DNA of 64,000 nucleotides, from positions 1-64,000 of the forward strand of contig SBBQ01000071.1 in NCBI GenBank assembly GCA_005239635.1. Reading direction: 5' to 3'. Positions within the stretch are counted from its first letter, which is position 1. Every line of letters begins with the position of its first letter. The notes below the pieces were generated by a model. That model was given only the letters and a program-made list of their open reading frames with translations. It was not told the DNA's origin and searched no databases. Shown here in pieces: positions 19,378 to 28,258 of the stretch. Source of the stretch: Uliginosibacterium gangwonense. GTDB lineage: Bacteria > Pseudomonadota > Gammaproteobacteria > Burkholderiales > Rhodocyclaceae. The position numbers were made by a program, and so were the translations under genes.

Positions 19378-19395
19378 GACGATCTCTTCAATTCT

Positions 19396-20142
19396 TTAAC
19401 GACGAATCATGGATACAGCCTGGCTCACATGCAGGCCACATTCCTTAGCTAGCGGGTCTTCCCACCACCAACGGCCTGCACGAATATCTTCACCGGCGGC
19501 AATAGCGCGCGTACACGGCGCGCAACCGATGCTGGGGAAGAAGCGATCGTGCAGTTCGTTGTACGGCACATCGTGCGCACGCACATACGCCCACACTTCT
19601 GCGTTGCTCCATTCGGCCAGCGGGTTGAATTTGGCAATGCCGCGGTCGGTGTCGACGTCCTGTACTTTGAGTTCAGTACGGGTGGTCGATTGCTGCGCGC
19701 GCATGCCGGTGATCCACGCTTTTTTGCCAATCAATGCACGATTAAGCGGCTCAACTTTGCGGATTTCACAGCAGGCTTTGCGCAGGGGAACGCTTTGATA
19801 AAAAGCGTTAACGCCATTATCTCGCACATACGCTTCCACCGCATCTTGCTGGGGGAAATACACCTTATAGGTGATGCCACGCTCGCGTACGTAATGCTGC
19901 TGCATGCGTTCCATGGTGGCGTAGGTTTCGTCGTGAAGGCGGCCGGTATCGAGCGAAAACACTTCAATTTCTGGCGCGGCCTGGGCAATGAGTTCGGTTA
20001 GCAACATGTCTTCCACGCTCAAACTGGAAGCCAAGGTGGCTGGTCCAAATTCATCGGCGATGCGCTTTAACAGTGTGCGCGCTTCTTCGGCCTTGAGTTC
20101 GGCACGGTCAAGATCAGCAAACTGCGTTTGGGCGGTACTCAT
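19396..20142 (-). CDS. cysH: APS/PAPS reductase (APS-type, iron-sulfur)
   Basis: Reduces adenylylsulfate to sulfite using thioredoxin or glutaredoxin. The 248-residue product has SLSVEDMLLTELI near the N terminus and two cysteine pairs, ACCEIRKVEPL and CAPCTRAI. These bind the [4Fe-4S] cluster that marks APS reductases, unlike the cluster-free PAPS enzyme of E. coli. No cysC is seen nearby, which agrees. The start overlaps the DUF934 stop by 4 nt. Confidence 0.93.
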   Translation of the reverse strand: MSTAQTQFADLDRAELKAEEARTLLKRIADEFGPATLASSLSVEDMLLTELIAQAAPEIEVFSLDTGRLHDETYATMERMQQHYVRERGITYKVYFPQQDAVEAYVRDNGVNAFYQSVPLRKACCEIRKVEPLNRALIGKKAWITGMRAQQSTTRTELKVQDVDTDRGIAKFNPLAEWSNAEVWAYVRAHDVPYNELHDRFFPSIGCAPCTRAIAAGEDIRAGRWWWEDPLAKECGLHVSQAVSMIRR

Positions 20143-20720
20143 GTAGCGCTCCCGCGAGTCGCCGCGGTGTTGGCGCCAAAATGACGGCGCGCCACCGGCA
20201 GCGCTTGGTCGGTTGAAAATTGATAGATGTCTTCAAAATCTTTGAGCGCAGCCAAGCCCACTTCTGCTGAGCGATCACTGCGCAAGGCATAGGCGTTAAA
20301 ACCCACGCGTTGCATGTAGTAAAGCTGATCATGCAGTACATCGCCAATCGCGCGTAGTTCGCCCTTCCAATGCAACTTGCTGCGTAGTAATGAAGCGATG
20401 GAATAACCGCGGCCATCGGTGAACTTGGGGAAGTCCACCGCGATGAGTGCGATTTGACCAAAGCTATCAGCCAATTGTTGCGGGTCATCCGCCGGTGCCA
20501 GCCAAACGCCAACATCGCCGCGTGCGGCCAGTACATGACGCTGCGATTGCCAAACGGGCAACGGCACAATCACGCGACCAGCGGGAATTGGATGTGCCTC
20601 AGGGGCGAGTTCCGATGCCAGCGGCACGAATTGCCAATCGTCCGCCACAATGGCGCCATCTTTGATGATGCGCGTGACCTTATACAGGTCAGGCTTCGTG
20701 GTTTGTACGGGATCAGCCAT
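20139..20720 (-). CDS. DUF934 family protein, sulfite-reduction associated
   Basis: A 193-residue protein starting MADPVQTTKPDLYKVTRIIK; I reject the longer reading frame beginning at 20795, inside cysI. It has GRVIVPLPVWQSQR, VWLAPADDPQQLADSFGQIA and RGYSIASLLRSKLHWKGELR. I recognise it as DUF934, regularly found next to ferredoxin-type sulfite reductases, but its biochemical role is not known to me. It overlaps cysI by 8 nt and cysH by 4 nt, so it is translationally locked between the two. Confidence 0.85.
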   Translation of the reverse strand: MADPVQTTKPDLYKVTRIIKDGAIVADDWQFVPLASELAPEAHPIPAGRVIVPLPVWQSQRHVLAARGDVGVWLAPADDPQQLADSFGQIALIAVDFPKFTDGRGYSIASLLRSKLHWKGELRAIGDVLHDQLYYMQRVGFNAYALRSDRSAEVGLAALKDFEDIYQFSTDQALPVARRHFGANTAATRGSAT

Positions 20721-22407
20721 TTTGGGCCACCTTGTTGTCTGCTGCGCTCTTGCCCTTGTTGGGGTAGAGCTTGTTCTTAAATGGTTCTGCGCCAATGCGG
20801 CGAACGGTGTCGAGGAAGCGCTCGTTCGAGGCGCGTGCCTCTAAGTACACCTCAATGATCTGCTCGACTGCATCCGGCACTTGGTCTGCACGCAGCGATG
20901 GGCCGAGCACCGCGCCAATGCTGGATTGCGTGCCGCCAGAGCCGCCCACGGATAATTGATACCACTCTTGACCTTGTTTATCGACGCCCAGAATGCCAAT
21001 GTGCCCAGCGTGGTGTTGGCCGCAAGAGTTCATGCATCCGCTAATGTTTAGACGCAGCGGACCAATGTCTTCTTGCTCATCGAGGTCTTCCAGTCGTTCT
21101 GCAACAGCAGCGGCAATGGGAATAGAGCGTGCATTGGCTAGGTCGCAAAAGTCGCCACCCGGGCAGGCGATCATGTCGCTCACCAAGCCGATCGACGGTG
21201 TGGCAAAACCCAGTGCGTGCAATGCGCTGTGCAAAGCTGGTAAATCGCTTTGCTTAACATGCGCCAACACAATATTTTGGTCGTGCGTAATGCGTAGTTC
21301 GCCCAAACTATATTGGTCAGCCAAATCGGCAACCGCGTCCATTTGCGCGTCCGTTACATCGCCCGGTGCAAAACCCGCACGCTTGGTTGACAGCGTAACA
21401 GCTGCGTAGCCCACAGCCTTGTGGCCGCGCACATTGCGTTTGTGCCAGCGTGCAAACGGTATGTTGCTTGCCAATGCATCGCTCAGTACCGCAGGGTTAT
21501 TCGTCAGCGTTTCGTATTGTGGCGTTACGAAGCGTGACTGGATCCAGCTCAGCGCATCTTCCGGCAAGCGATTTGGGCCATTGGCAATGCGCGAGAATTC
21601 TTCCTCAACTTGCTCGCGGAACGCGGCCACGCCCAACGACTTCACCAAGATTTTGATGCGCGCCTTGTACATGTTGTCGCGGCGGCCAAAGCGGTTATAC
21701 ACACGCAAAATTGCTTCAAGGTAGGTGTGCATGTCGCGCCACGGCACATCGTCGCGTACCGTTTCGCCCAGAATCGGCGTGCGGCCCATGCCGCCTCCCA
21801 CAATAAAGCGAACCAGCGGTTCGCCATTTGCGTCACGATGCAGCTCAAGCGCGACGTCGTGAAAGCGCAACAGTGCACGATCTTCCGTGGCACCGCTCAC
21901 CGCAATTTTGAATTTGCGTGGCAGGTAAGCGAATTCAGGATGCAAAGTTGACCATTGACGCACCAGCTCACAAAACGGACGCGGGTCGACAATTTCATCC
22001 GGCGCTACGCCAGCATATGCATCAGTGGTGATGTTGCGAACGCAGTTGCCGGAGGTCTGAATGGCGTGCATATCGACATCGGCCAGATGGTCAAGAATAT
22101 CTGGCGTTTCTTCGATCTTGACCCAGTTGAGCTGCAAGTTTTGGCGCGTGGTGAAGTGGCCCACGCCGCGATCATAGTGGCGGGTGATGTAAGCCAGCTT
22201 ACGCAGCTGCACGCTGCTCAAATGTCCATACGGAATGGCGATACGCAACATCGGTGCGTGACGCTGAATGTACAGGCCGTTTTGCAAACGCAACGGGCGG
22301 AACTCATCATCCGCCAATTCGCCGGCCTGCCAGCGTGCAACCTGACGTCGATACTGTGCAGCGCGACTGCGAACTACGCGGCGGTCAAATTCGTCGTACT
22401 GATACAT
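20713..22407 (-). CDS. cysI: Sulfite/nitrite reductase, siroheme hemoprotein
   Basis: Reduces sulfite to sulfide with six electrons. The 564-residue product has two ferredoxin-like half-domains and the siroheme-[4Fe-4S] cysteines in IACPGGDFCDLANA and NISGCMNSCGQHHAGH. No cysJ flavoprotein gene is in the window, so the donor is more likely ferredoxin or another protein; fpr is nearby. Nitrite reduction cannot be excluded by sequence, but cysH, cysD, cysN and cysB nearby favour sulfite. Confidence 0.93.
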   Translation of the reverse strand: MYQYDEFDRRVVRSRAAQYRRQVARWQAGELADDEFRPLRLQNGLYIQRHAPMLRIAIPYGHLSSVQLRKLAYITRHYDRGVGHFTTRQNLQLNWVKIEETPDILDHLADVDMHAIQTSGNCVRNITTDAYAGVAPDEIVDPRPFCELVRQWSTLHPEFAYLPRKFKIAVSGATEDRALLRFHDVALELHRDANGEPLVRFIVGGGMGRTPILGETVRDDVPWRDMHTYLEAILRVYNRFGRRDNMYKARIKILVKSLGVAAFREQVEEEFSRIANGPNRLPEDALSWIQSRFVTPQYETLTNNPAVLSDALASNIPFARWHKRNVRGHKAVGYAAVTLSTKRAGFAPGDVTDAQMDAVADLADQYSLGELRITHDQNIVLAHVKQSDLPALHSALHALGFATPSIGLVSDMIACPGGDFCDLANARSIPIAAAVAERLEDLDEQEDIGPLRLNISGCMNSCGQHHAGHIGILGVDKQGQEWYQLSVGGSGGTQSSIGAVLGPSLRADQVPDAVEQIIEVYLEARASNERFLDTVRRIGAEPFKNKLYPNKGKSAADNKVAQNG

Positions 22408-22473
22408 GGTGGTCTCTAACGATCAATAAATAATGAAGCTATTTCTTAGTAACGTATTTTTGTAACGCGTGTG

Positions 22474-22482
22474 TTTGCCAAT
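22474..22482 (-). repeat. Repeated 9-mer, intergenic copy upstream of cysI
   Basis: TTTGCCAAT in the 97-nt gap between the TSUP exporter stop and the cysI start, 66 nt before the cysI start codon. Confidence 0.7.
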
Positions 22483-22504
22483 TAGCGTGCGGCTAAAGAG
22501 TGTT

Positions 22505-23305
22505 TTAACCCAAAGCGCCCAGTGCAAACTTGCCGCCGATAAAAGCTAGCAGCGTTGCCAATGCCGGTCGTAACCAATGTTCCGGCATATGACGGGACAA
22601 TCTTGAGCCCAGTACGATGCCGGGCAGTGAACCTAAAATCAATGAAACCAATAAAGCCCAGTCGATACTGCCCATTAACCAGTGACCGACGCCGCCAACT
22701 AGGGTAAGCGGCACAGCGTGCGCAATATCAGAACCCACGATGCGTACGGTGGGCAGTGAAGGGTACAAGAAAAATAGCACTGCGACGCCCAGTGCACCTG
22801 CGCCAACAGAAGAGAGTGTGACGAGCACGCCCAGTAGTGCGCCGACTGCGATGGTGGCATTGGCAATATGTTTCTCACGCCAAGCAGCAATATGTGGTTG
22901 CTGCGAAAAAGCCACAATGCGGCTGCGTAGTAACAAGGCGCAAGCGGTGAGCAATAACGCCACGCCCAAGGCGCCGGTAATAACGTTGCCTAGGGCTTTT
23001 TTGTCTGCGCCCAGCAAAGCCATCAAACCGAGCGTAAGCAGCGCCGCTGGCACGCTACCTGTTGCCAAGCGGCGAGTAATCGTCCAATCGACCGTGCCTT
23101 GGCGCGCGTGAACCCAGCCGCCGCCGGCCTTGGTAATGGCTGCATACAGCAAGTCGGTGCCCACCGCAGCATGCGGCGGAATGCCGAAGAACCACACCAG
23201 CAACGGCGTCATGAGCGAACCGCCGCCCACGCCGGTAATGCCGACAATAATGCCGACCACAAAACCGGAGAGGGTTTGTCCGAAATTGATGATGCCAAGA
23301 TCCAT
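22505..23305 (-). CDS. TSUP (TauE/SafE) family sulfite/anion exporter
   Basis: A 266-residue inner-membrane protein with several hydrophobic segments and the glycine-rich family motif GITGVGGGSLMTPLLVWFFG near the N terminus. A second such motif is TLSSVGAGALGVAVLFFLYP. TSUP proteins move sulfite, sulfonates or sulfate-like anions. Its position upstream of cysI and divergent from cysB suggests export of excess sulfite or uptake of a sulfur source under CysB control; the direction is not shown by the sequence. Confidence 0.85.
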   Translation of the reverse strand: MDLGIINFGQTLSGFVVGIIVGITGVGGGSLMTPLLVWFFGIPPHAAVGTDLLYAAITKAGGGWVHARQGTVDWTITRRLATGSVPAALLTLGLMALLGADKKALGNVITGALGVALLLTACALLLRSRIVAFSQQPHIAAWREKHIANATIAVGALLGVLVTLSSVGAGALGVAVLFFLYPSLPTVRIVGSDIAHAVPLTLVGGVGHWLMGSIDWALLVSLILGSLPGIVLGSRLSRHMPEHWLRPALATLLAFIGGKFALGALG

Positions 23306-23458
23306 GTCTTCGTTCGCCTGTTAGATGCGGGTGGCAGTGCCACATGGCAAAAGTGGGTGTGGCTTTATGAGGTGCCGCAGTATGGCGGTTAGCCTGCTGG
23401 AGCCAGCCTTTTGCGAGGTTTGGATGATACGGGCGCTTATATGAAACCGGAAATACTT

Positions 23459-23491
23459 TATAATCAATTCTATATAATTATTAGTTATATA
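23459..23491 (+). promoter_or_regulatory. cysB promoter/operator region with perfect dyad
   Basis: TATAAT (23459-23464) is a possible -10 for cysB. Just downstream lies a perfect dyad TATATAA (23471-23477), spacer TTATTAG, TTATATA (23485-23491), ending 14 nt before the TTG start of cysB. LysR-type regulators bind AT-rich dyads of this size, so autoregulation, and control of the divergent TSUP gene, is plausible. No good -35 was found. Confidence 0.45.
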
Positions 23492-23505
23492 AAGAGGGCA
23501 AGGTA

Positions 23506-24450
23506 TTGAATATTCAGCAACTCCGATACGTGGCTGAAGTGGTGCGCCAGGCGTTTAACGTGTCTGACGCGGCGGGTGTTTTGCATACCTCGCAACCCGG
23601 TGTGTCGCGGCAAATCAGCTTGCTCGAAGAGGAGTTGGGCGTAGATGTGTTCGTGCGACGCGGCAAAAGATTGGTTGGGCTCACTGAACCGGGCCGTGAA
23701 ATTGTGGCGATTGCCGAGCGCGTGCTGGGCGAGCTGGGCAATCTCAAACAAGTGGGCGAAGAGTTTAGCCATGAGCAGCAGGGGCGCCTGTCGATAGCGA
23801 CCACTCACACACAGGCGCGTTACGCTTTGCCTCAAGTGGTGTTGAAGTTTCGCGAGCGCTATCCGCAAGTGCGTCTCGAATTGCATCAAGGCAATCCGAA
23901 TCAAGTTGCGGAGGCGGTGTTAAGTGGCGCTGCGGACATTGCCATTGCGACAGAAAGTTTGGCCGACAAACCAGAGCTGGTTACCTTGCCGTGCTACCAA
24001 TGGAACCGCAGTTTAGTGGTGCCGCCTGATCACCCTTTGCTTAAAAAGCGTCAGCCCGTTTCTTTGAGCGATATTGCGGCGTGGCCTTTGGTAACCTACG
24101 ACAGCGCATTTACGGGGCGAGGGCAAATTAACAAAGCATTTGCCGAACGTGGCTTGCAGCCCAATGTGGTGCTGACCGCGTTGGATGCGGACATTATTAA
24201 AACCTATGTGCGGCTCGGGCTGGGCGTGGGCATTGTGGCGAGCATGGCATTTGATGCGGCGACCGATACAGACCTACGTGCGATTAGTTGTGAGCATTTA
24301 TTTCAATCGAGTACCACGCGTATCGCCGTTAAGCGTCACGCATGGCTGCGTGGCTATGTGTTTGCCTTTATAGAGCTGTTCGCGCCACATCTATCGCGTC
24401 ACGCGGTTGAATTGGCGATGCAGGGTGGGGGCTGTGATCCGGGCTTGTAG
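23506..24450 (+). CDS. cysB: CysB-type LysR transcriptional regulator
   Basis: Master regulator of sulfur assimilation that senses O-acetylserine or N-acetylserine. The 314-residue product starts at TTG (23506; AAGAGGGCAAGG upstream) with NIQQLRYVAEVVRQAFNVSD, closely matching CysB. The helix-turn-helix is around residues 18-38 (HTSQPGVSRQISLLEEELG), and a periplasmic-binding-like sensor fold follows. Divergent from the TSUP-cys genes it probably controls. Its stop abuts the stop of the convergent ABC gene. Confidence 0.93.
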   Translation: MNIQQLRYVAEVVRQAFNVSDAAGVLHTSQPGVSRQISLLEEELGVDVFVRRGKRLVGLTEPGREIVAIAERVLGELGNLKQVGEEFSHEQQGRLSIATTHTQARYALPQVVLKFRERYPQVRLELHQGNPNQVAEAVLSGAADIAIATESLADKPELVTLPCYQWNRSLVVPPDHPLLKKRQPVSLSDIAAWPLVTYDSAFTGRGQINKAFAERGLQPNVVLTALDADIIKTYVRLGLGVGIVASMAFDAATDTDLRAISCEHLFQSSTTRIAVKRHAWLRGYVFAFIELFAPHLSRHAVELAMQGGGCDPGL

Positions 24451-26286
24451 TTAAGTGGGTTGTTCTTCCTGCTGCTGCATTGCCCACATCTGCGCGTAAT
24501 GCCCGTTGAGGTTCAGTAGCTCGGTGTGCGTGCCGCGTTCAATTACGCGGCCACCTTCAATCACTACAATTTGATCGGCATTCATCACGGTCGATAATCG
24601 GTGCGCAATAACAAGCGTCGTGCGCCCGCGTGCAGCCTGTTCGAGCTGTTCTTGGATCGCTTGCTCAGTGCGTGTGTCGAGTGCGCTGGTGGCTTCGTCA
24701 AAAATCAGGATCGGCGGATTCTTGAGCAGCGCGCGCGCAATGGCCACGCGCTGCTTTTCGCCACCAGAAAGTTTGAGTCCGCGTTCGCCTACCGGAGTGT
24801 CATAGCCTTTTGGCAATTGATTAATAAAGTCGTGTAATTGCGCCGCGCGTGCAGCGATTTCAACTTCTGCGTCACTTGCATCAGGGCGGCCGTAACGAAT
24901 GTTGTAGCGAATGCTGTCATTAAACAGCACGGTGTCTTGCGGCACGATGCCAATGGCGCGTCGCAAGCTGTCTTGTTTGATCTGGCGAATATCGTGTGCG
25001 CCAATGCGAATGCCGCCGTTGCCGGCGTTTTCCGGAACATCATAAAAACGATACAGCAAGCGGGCGAGTGTACTTTTTCCGCCACCTGAATGTCCGACCA
25101 CCGCAACGGTTTTGCCGGCAGGAATGTGCAAACTCAAGTCATGCAGAATGGTACGGTCTAGCTCGTAACCGAAGGTGACATGGTCAAAGCTCACATCAAG
25201 CGGCGTATGTTGTGCGATGCTGTCCAGCGAAGCTGCATTCGGCGAATCGCTCACTTCGCGCTGTGCGTGCAATAGACTAAACATGCGCTCAATGTCGGTC
25301 AGCGCTTGCCGAATTTCTCGATACAACATGCCCAAGAAGTTGAGTGGCAAATACAGCTGAATCATCAGCGTATTCACCAGCACAATATCGCCCAGCGTCA
25401 TATGGCCTTCTGCCACGCCCACGCTGGCACGCCACATCATGGCGGTTACGCCAATGGCAATAATGAAGGCTTGGCCCAGGTTGAGATATGACAGGGTGAT
25501 TTGGCTTTTAACCTGTGCTTGTTCCCAGTGTTGCAATTGTTCGTCGTAACGACGCGCTTCGTACTCTTCGTTGTTGAAGTACTTCACCGTTTCGTAATTC
25601 AGCAGCGCATCAATCGCCCGCGTATTGGCGGCGGAGTCGAGCTCATTCACCTTGCGACGCAAATGCGTGCGCCAGTTGGTAATGACGATGGTGAACCAGA
25701 TATAAACGACTAACGTGCCCAGCGTGATGGCGGCGAAGCTCCACTCGTAACGTGTTGCCAACAGGCCTAACACCAGCGTGATTTCGACAATTGTGGGAAA
25801 GATGGAATACAGCGTCCATGAAATGAGCGAGCCAATCGAGCGTGTGCCGCGCTCAATGTCGCGCGTAAGTCCGCCTGTTTGGCGTTCCAAGTGAAACCGT
25901 AGTGACAGACTGTGCAAGTGGCGAAATACCTGCAGCGTGATGGTACGAACGGCGCGCTGCGTAACCCGCGTAAACAGTAATTCGCGTAGCTCCGTAAACA
26001 GCGAGGTTGAAAAGCGTAATGCGCCGTAGGCCCCTAGCAAACCGAGTGGGATGAGCACGATTGCCGCTTGGCTGCCTGCAGCGGGGGTGAGCGCATCAAT
26101 AATATCTTTGAAGATGAGCGGGACGCCGACATTGGAAAATTTGGCTGCCACCAAACTTGCCATGGCAAACATGACACGCCACTTGTAGGCCCACAGGTAA
26201 GGCAGAAGGGTGCGAATCGTTTGCCAATCGTGGCGATCACCGCCGCTTGCGGCAGGTAAAGGGGATGGGGCTGCATGTTGTCTCAT
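24451..26286 (-). CDS. ATM1/HMT1-type ABC exporter (fused permease and ATPase)
   Basis: A 611-residue half-transporter. An N-terminal membrane domain with about six helices is followed by an ATPase domain with Walker A VGHSGGGKSTLARLLYRF, signature LSGGEKQRVAIARALL and Walker B ILIFDEATSALD. The membrane part (RGTRSIGSLISWTLYSIFPT and LNYETVKYFNNEEYEARRYD) is typical of mitochondrial ATM1-like exporters, which move glutathione-linked sulfur or metal compounds. The substrate is inferred from family only. Confidence 0.88.
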   Translation of the reverse strand: MRQHAAPSPLPAASGGDRHDWQTIRTLLPYLWAYKWRVMFAMASLVAAKFSNVGVPLIFKDIIDALTPAAGSQAAIVLIPLGLLGAYGALRFSTSLFTELRELLFTRVTQRAVRTITLQVFRHLHSLSLRFHLERQTGGLTRDIERGTRSIGSLISWTLYSIFPTIVEITLVLGLLATRYEWSFAAITLGTLVVYIWFTIVITNWRTHLRRKVNELDSAANTRAIDALLNYETVKYFNNEEYEARRYDEQLQHWEQAQVKSQITLSYLNLGQAFIIAIGVTAMMWRASVGVAEGHMTLGDIVLVNTLMIQLYLPLNFLGMLYREIRQALTDIERMFSLLHAQREVSDSPNAASLDSIAQHTPLDVSFDHVTFGYELDRTILHDLSLHIPAGKTVAVVGHSGGGKSTLARLLYRFYDVPENAGNGGIRIGAHDIRQIKQDSLRRAIGIVPQDTVLFNDSIRYNIRYGRPDASDAEVEIAARAAQLHDFINQLPKGYDTPVGERGLKLSGGEKQRVAIARALLKNPPILIFDEATSALDTRTEQAIQEQLEQAARGRTTLVIAHRLSTVMNADQIVVIEGGRVIERGTHTELLNLNGHYAQMWAMQQQEEQPT

Positions 26287-26391
26287 GCAGCCATTGTACG
26301 ACGAGGCGGGTGTGCCGCTAAGGTTCCTGAGGTGCGTTGCGGCCCTGCGTGAAGCAAAAGACGTCTAACAAAAAGCAGAGACTTAAAACAC

Positions 26392-26427
26392 AACGGCCCC
26401 GCTGTTTCCAGCGAGGCCGTTTTTTTC
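26392..26427 (-). terminator. Terminator downstream of hupB (possibly bidirectional)
   Basis: A 13-bp stem with one mismatch, 26392-26404 pairing with 26409-26421, loop TTTC. On the plus strand it is followed by TTTTTT. On the minus strand, in the direction of hupB, the tail is GTGTTTTAAG, a weaker U tract. hupB ends at 26446, so it likely ends that transcript. Confidence 0.75.
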
Positions 26428-26445
26428 GTCAGCTAACGAAAATTA

Positions 26446-26733
26446 TTACTTCTTCTTCTTGCCGCCAACAGCGGTCTTGAAGCCTGCGCCAGCAGAGAAG
26501 CGCGGCACGGTTGCTGCCGGGATCTTGATCGCTGCGCCGGTCTTCGGGTTCTTGCCGGTACGAGCAGCACGCTTGGTGCTCTTGAAGGTACCGAAACCAA
26601 CCAAGGTCACATTGTCACCCTTGGATACGGCCTTAACGATGGTGTCCAGCGTGGCGCCGAGTGCGCGGCCAGCGTCGGCCTTGGACAGGTTTGCGGATGC
26701 TGCAATAGCGTCGATCAGATCGGACTTGTTCAT
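26446..26733 (-). CDS. hupB: HU-type DNA-binding protein
   Basis: A nucleoid protein that bends DNA as a dimer. The 95-residue product starts [20 protein letters not shown] and has the DNA-binding arm region [20 protein letters not shown] followed by [20 protein letters not shown]. The tail GGKKKK is slightly longer and more basic than the roughly 90-residue E. coli form. A strong AGGAGGA (complement of 26741-26747) precedes the start. A 595-nt gap lies upstream. Confidence 0.95.
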   Translation of the reverse strand: MNKSDLIDAIAASANLSKADAGRALGATLDTIVKAVSKGDNVTLVGFGTFKSTKRAARTGKNPKTGAAIKIPAATVPRFSAGAGFKTAVGGKKKK

Positions 26734-27328
26734 GTAGTACTCCTCCTAGGGTTGAGCCGACGAAAGCCGCAGGCTAGCACGGCTCACATCAAAAGTGTGT
26801 GTAAAAAATTCTCGAACAAAAGTTTTTCTGTTGCGCGTGTGCTGCTCTGTAACGCCCATGCCACGGTCGTTGGAGCGCATTGTGCAACGGCTTTTGATTC
26901 TGCGCCATAGTTTTTTTAAATTTTTTTTCATAATTTGTTTGGTGCAAATTGCAGATATCGACCGCTGGAGAAGCCCCTGTTATGGGGCATGAGGCGAAAT
27001 TGATGCAGCGCGATGCAACCGATCATCTTGATTTTTCTAATGCATTTGTCTGAAGCAAGGCTTGACCAAATGTGTGCAGCGAGTATGATTAAAACGACTG
27101 TTTGAATCGTTTGTTTGAATTTTTAAGTGGTGTTTGTGACACGCAAAAACCACGGGGAATCGCGAAAATTAGCGCATCTCGTGCGCTGAAAAAGGAGATG
27201 CTGAACAAACGAGCACGCAATTTCGGTGCATATATGTAAGTAGAAAGCATGTTGTTCATATGTAATTGGCGAGCCAGGTAGTGCGCTTTTGGCCGATTTA
27301 ATGAAGGTGTGCATTAAGGTCATGCATC
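26734..27328. other. Long intergenic region between hupB and the TetR gene
   Basis: 595 nt between divergent genes without a convincing ORF. It contains an A/T-rich block (26907-26945, with long T runs), a 5-bp GC hairpin GCCCC...GGGGC (26973-26988, loop TGTTAT), and a PsrA-like site (27089-27106). The short ORFs here have no family resemblance and atypical composition. A small RNA is possible but nothing in the sequence proves one. Confidence 0.5.
27089..27106. promoter_or_regulatory. PsrA-like operator candidate
   Basis: TTAAAACGACTGTTTGAA contains AAAC-N4-GTTT, matching the (G/C)AAAC-N2-4-GTTT(G/C) pattern described for the TetR regulator PsrA of Pseudomonas. It lies about 220 nt upstream of a PsrA-like gene, as autoregulation would need. 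The match is short and could be chance. Confidence 0.4.
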
Positions 27329-28111
27329 ATGCGAGCAGCAACTGATTTCGAAATGGACTTGTCGCAAACACCGGCGCGTTTATTGGATGCGGCCGAGAGT
27401 TTGTTTGCCGAGCACGGTGTTGATGGTGCGTCGATGCGGCAAATTGCGCACAAAGCAGGCGCCAATCTGGCGGCGTGCCATTATCACTTTGGCAGCAAAG
27501 AAGGCTTGGTTCGAGCGGTTTTTCAGCGCCGCTTGTCTGAGTTGAACGCGGCGCGCTTGGCCGCGCTCTCTGCTTATGAAGCACAAGCGCACCCACAAAC
27601 ACCCAAGCCGCATCAAATATTAGACGCTTTCTTTGGTACCTCTCTGCGCTTTGCGCGCCAAGACTCAGGCGGTGCGGTCTTTATGCGCTTGCTCTCGCGC
27701 AGCGCCACCGATCCCGTTTTCTTTATCCGAAATTTTGTGGCGCAAGAGTCTGAAGGGGTGATCTTTAGATTTAAAAATGCGCTGTTCAATTCACTCCCCG
27801 AGGTTCCGCAAGACGAAATTGTCTGGCGCTTCCACTTTATGTTGGGCGCAATGTCTTACGCCCTTGCCGGCATTGATGTGCTGAAAGTATTGGCGCATAT
27901 TGATGTGACGCCGAGCGAACTTGAAGGGGCGGACGAAGTGTTGCAAGTGCGGCTGATGGCGTTTTTGTTGGGAGGTTTGCGTGCGCCCTTACCAGAGGCA
28001 GAGTTGCCGGTATTGGCAAAGCGAACGCGTACGGTGGCTGCGGCAAAAGGAAAATCAGCACCACGTAATTCGACGAACAAAAGGAAGGCGGATTTAGCGG
28101 CGGCTAAATAG
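27329..28111 (+). CDS. TetR family regulator, PsrA-like
   Basis: A 260-residue repressor. The N-terminal helix-turn-helix (about residues 15-60) reads RLLDAAESLFAEHGVDGASM then RQIAHKAGANLAACHYHFGS, very like PsrA/CerR-type fatty-acid regulators. The C-terminal ligand domain ends in a basic, low-complexity tail. Placed directly before fadE and the rest of the beta-oxidation genes, it probably represses them until an acyl-CoA or free fatty acid binds; that is inference. Start ATG 27329 has AAGGT 8 nt upstream; 27353 is an alternative. Confidence 0.85.
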   Translation: MRAATDFEMDLSQTPARLLDAAESLFAEHGVDGASMRQIAHKAGANLAACHYHFGSKEGLVRAVFQRRLSELNAARLAALSAYEAQAHPQTPKPHQILDAFFGTSLRFARQDSGGAVFMRLLSRSATDPVFFIRNFVAQESEGVIFRFKNALFNSLPEVPQDEIVWRFHFMLGAMSYALAGIDVLKVLAHIDVTPSELEGADEVLQVRLMAFLLGGLRAPLPEAELPVLAKRTRTVAAAKGKSAPRNSTNKRKADLAAAK

Positions 28112-28258
28112 CGCGCTGCCAAATCGCTCGTAGATCGGTTTGCAGGTGGTCTTGTCGTTCGAAGCGTTGAGCTGCTGAATCTAATGTTCAGTGGCCCCAC
28201 ATTAAAATGAATCGCATCGCATCAAAACCTTAATGCGAATGCGATGGAGGAGACCCTC

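Noticed and set aside
26795-26992. 65-codon frame in the hupB upstream region
   Set aside because: It covers the hupB promoter region, has low-complexity hydrophobic sequence and no ribosome binding site.
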